Below, one piece after another: positions 6,529-7,501 of a stretch of DNA of 7,501 nt (its first letter is position 1; the number at the start of each line of letters is the position of its first letter). The notes below the pieces were generated by a model that saw only the letters and a program-made list of their open reading frames with translations, made no database searches and was not told the DNA's origin. The stretch comes from Anaerolineae bacterium (GTDB lineage: Bacteria; Chloroflexota; Anaerolineae; 4572-78; NAK82), in the NCBI GenBank assembly GCA_025062175.1, contig JANXAX010000114.1:1-7501 (forward strand). Direction: 5' to 3'. Both the position numbers and the translations under genes were made by a program.

Positions 6529-7501
6529 ATGCAATTTGCCGATTTGCTAGGACCTGAAGCGCTCACGTTTGACGATGTCCTATTAGTGCCAGGTTACACC
6601 GAGGTGTTGCCCTCGGAGGTGGACTTGCGTACCCGGTTACATGAACGCCTGCAGCTCAACATCCCGGTCCTATCAGCGGCGATGGATACGGTGACCGAAT
6701 CGCGCATGGCGATTGCGCTAGCACGTCAAGGTGGACTGGGGGTGATCCATCGCAACCTCAGCCCGGAAGACCAAGCGGCCGAGGTGGATAAGGTCAAGCG
6801 CTCAATGTCAGGTATGATTGTCGATCCGATTACCTTGCCCCCGGATGCGACACTGGGCGAAGCGGAGGCGATTATGGCGCGCTATCACATCTCCGGCGTG
6901 CCGATCACCGATAACGGTCGTCTAGTGGGCATCCTGACCAACCGCGACATCCGCTTTGCCACGCAGCTGGATGCCCCGGTGCGCGAGTTCATGACTCGCG
7001 AAGGACTGATCACCGCTCCGGTCGGCACCTCGCTGGAAGAGGCGAAAAGCATCCTTCAAAAATATCGCATCGAAAAGCTCCCTTTGGTGGACGAACACTT
7101 CAACCTGCGCGGTCTGATCACCTATAAGGACATCCTCAAGAAACAAGACTTTCCCAACGCGGCAGTGGACAGCCGCGGTCGCCTGTTAGTGGCTGCTGCT
7201 GTGGGGGTGGGACAGGACTTGGAACATCGTCTGGAGGCGCTGTTGGATGCCGACGTCGATGCCGTGGTGGTGGACACCGCCCATGGCCATGCTGCAGCGG
7301 TGTTGCGCGCGGTACGGCGTATCAAGATGATCGCACCCCACCTGCCCGTGTTGGCAGGTAATGTGGTGACAGCGGAGGGCACAGAAGCCCTGATTGAGGC
7401 GGGTGCAGATTGCATCAAGGTGGGCATCGGGGCCGGCTCGATCTGCACCACCCGCGTCATTGCCGGCGTGGGCGTGCCTCAAATCACCGCCATCGCCGAG
7501 T
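6529..7501 (+). CDS. guaB: Inosine-5'-monophosphate dehydrogenase, C-terminus outside window
   Basis: IMP dehydrogenase oxidises IMP to XMP with NAD+, the committed step of guanine nucleotide synthesis. The 324 codons in the window cover roughly the first two-thirds of a protein that is usually about 490 residues. The barrel opens with LTFDDVLLVP (13-22) and SAAMDTVTE (49-57). Two tandem CBS domains (about 97-150 and 151-206), the nucleotide-binding regulatory module, interrupt it. The barrel then resumes with DTAHGH (249-254), GNVVTAEG, and the catalytic loop GIGAGSICTTR with nucleophile Cys306 followed by Thr307 and Thr308. Reading continues in frame to the last base; the active-site flap (Arg-Tyr) and C-terminus lie beyond. 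The start has a strong ribosome binding site. The gene follows argS closely on the same strand. The two intact CBS domains and the cysteine loop distinguish it from GMP reductase, which normally lacks CBS domains. Confidence 0.97.
   Translation, partial: MQFADLLGPEALTFDDVLLVPGYTEVLPSEVDLRTRLHERLQLNIPVLSAAMDTVTESRMAIALARQGGLGVIHRNLSPEDQAAEVDKVKRSMSGMIVDPITLPPDATLGEAEAIMARYHISGVPITDNGRLVGILTNRDIRFATQLDAPVREFMTREGLITAPVGTSLEEAKSILQKYRIEKLPLVDEHFNLRGLITYKDILKKQDFPNAAVDSRGRLLVAAAVGVGQDLEHRLEALLDADVDAVVVDTAHGHAAAVLRAVRRIKMIAPHLPVLAGNVVTAEGTEALIEAGADCIKVGIGAGSICTTRVIAGVGVPQITAIAE

Overview
The window is a bacterial chromosomal segment of moderately high GC content with dense, mostly co-directional housekeeping genes. 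The organism is probably an uncultured or little-studied member of the Chloroflexota (Anaerolineae-like). That is an inference from the general flavour of the DNA polymerase I and from the neighbouring glycosidase-fold protein; no taxonomic marker settles it. There are no rRNA or tRNA genes, mobile elements or CRISPR repeats, and nothing obviously foreign.

Layout. Positions 1-521 (minus strand) hold the N-terminal 173 codons of a gene that runs off the left edge. It looks like a TIM-barrel protein of glycoside hydrolase clan A type, with an Asn-Glu-Pro motif. A 427-base divergent intergenic region follows; it carries a near-consensus sigma70-type promoter for the rightward genes. Next come polA (949-3765, DNA polymerase I with all three domains and intact catalytic residues) and, overlapping its stop codon by four bases, a VIT1/CCC1-family iron/manganese transporter (3762-4580). 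After a 125-base gap lies argS (4706-6442, arginyl-tRNA synthetase), and after 86 bases guaB (6529 to the right edge, IMP dehydrogenase, missing its C-terminus).

How the genes relate. polA and the transporter gene are almost certainly co-transcribed and translationally coupled. argS and guaB follow on the same strand with short gaps, no visible terminator and no convincing promoter of their own, so read-through is plausible. The functions are DNA repair and replication, divalent metal handling, tRNA charging and guanine nucleotide synthesis. They form no single pathway, and I see no novel multi-gene system here.

The most notable points are the arginyl-tRNA synthetase, whose HIGH signature reads TVGS and whose KMSK-type loop reads MGKR, and the partial clan-A-like protein, which starts without a signal peptide.
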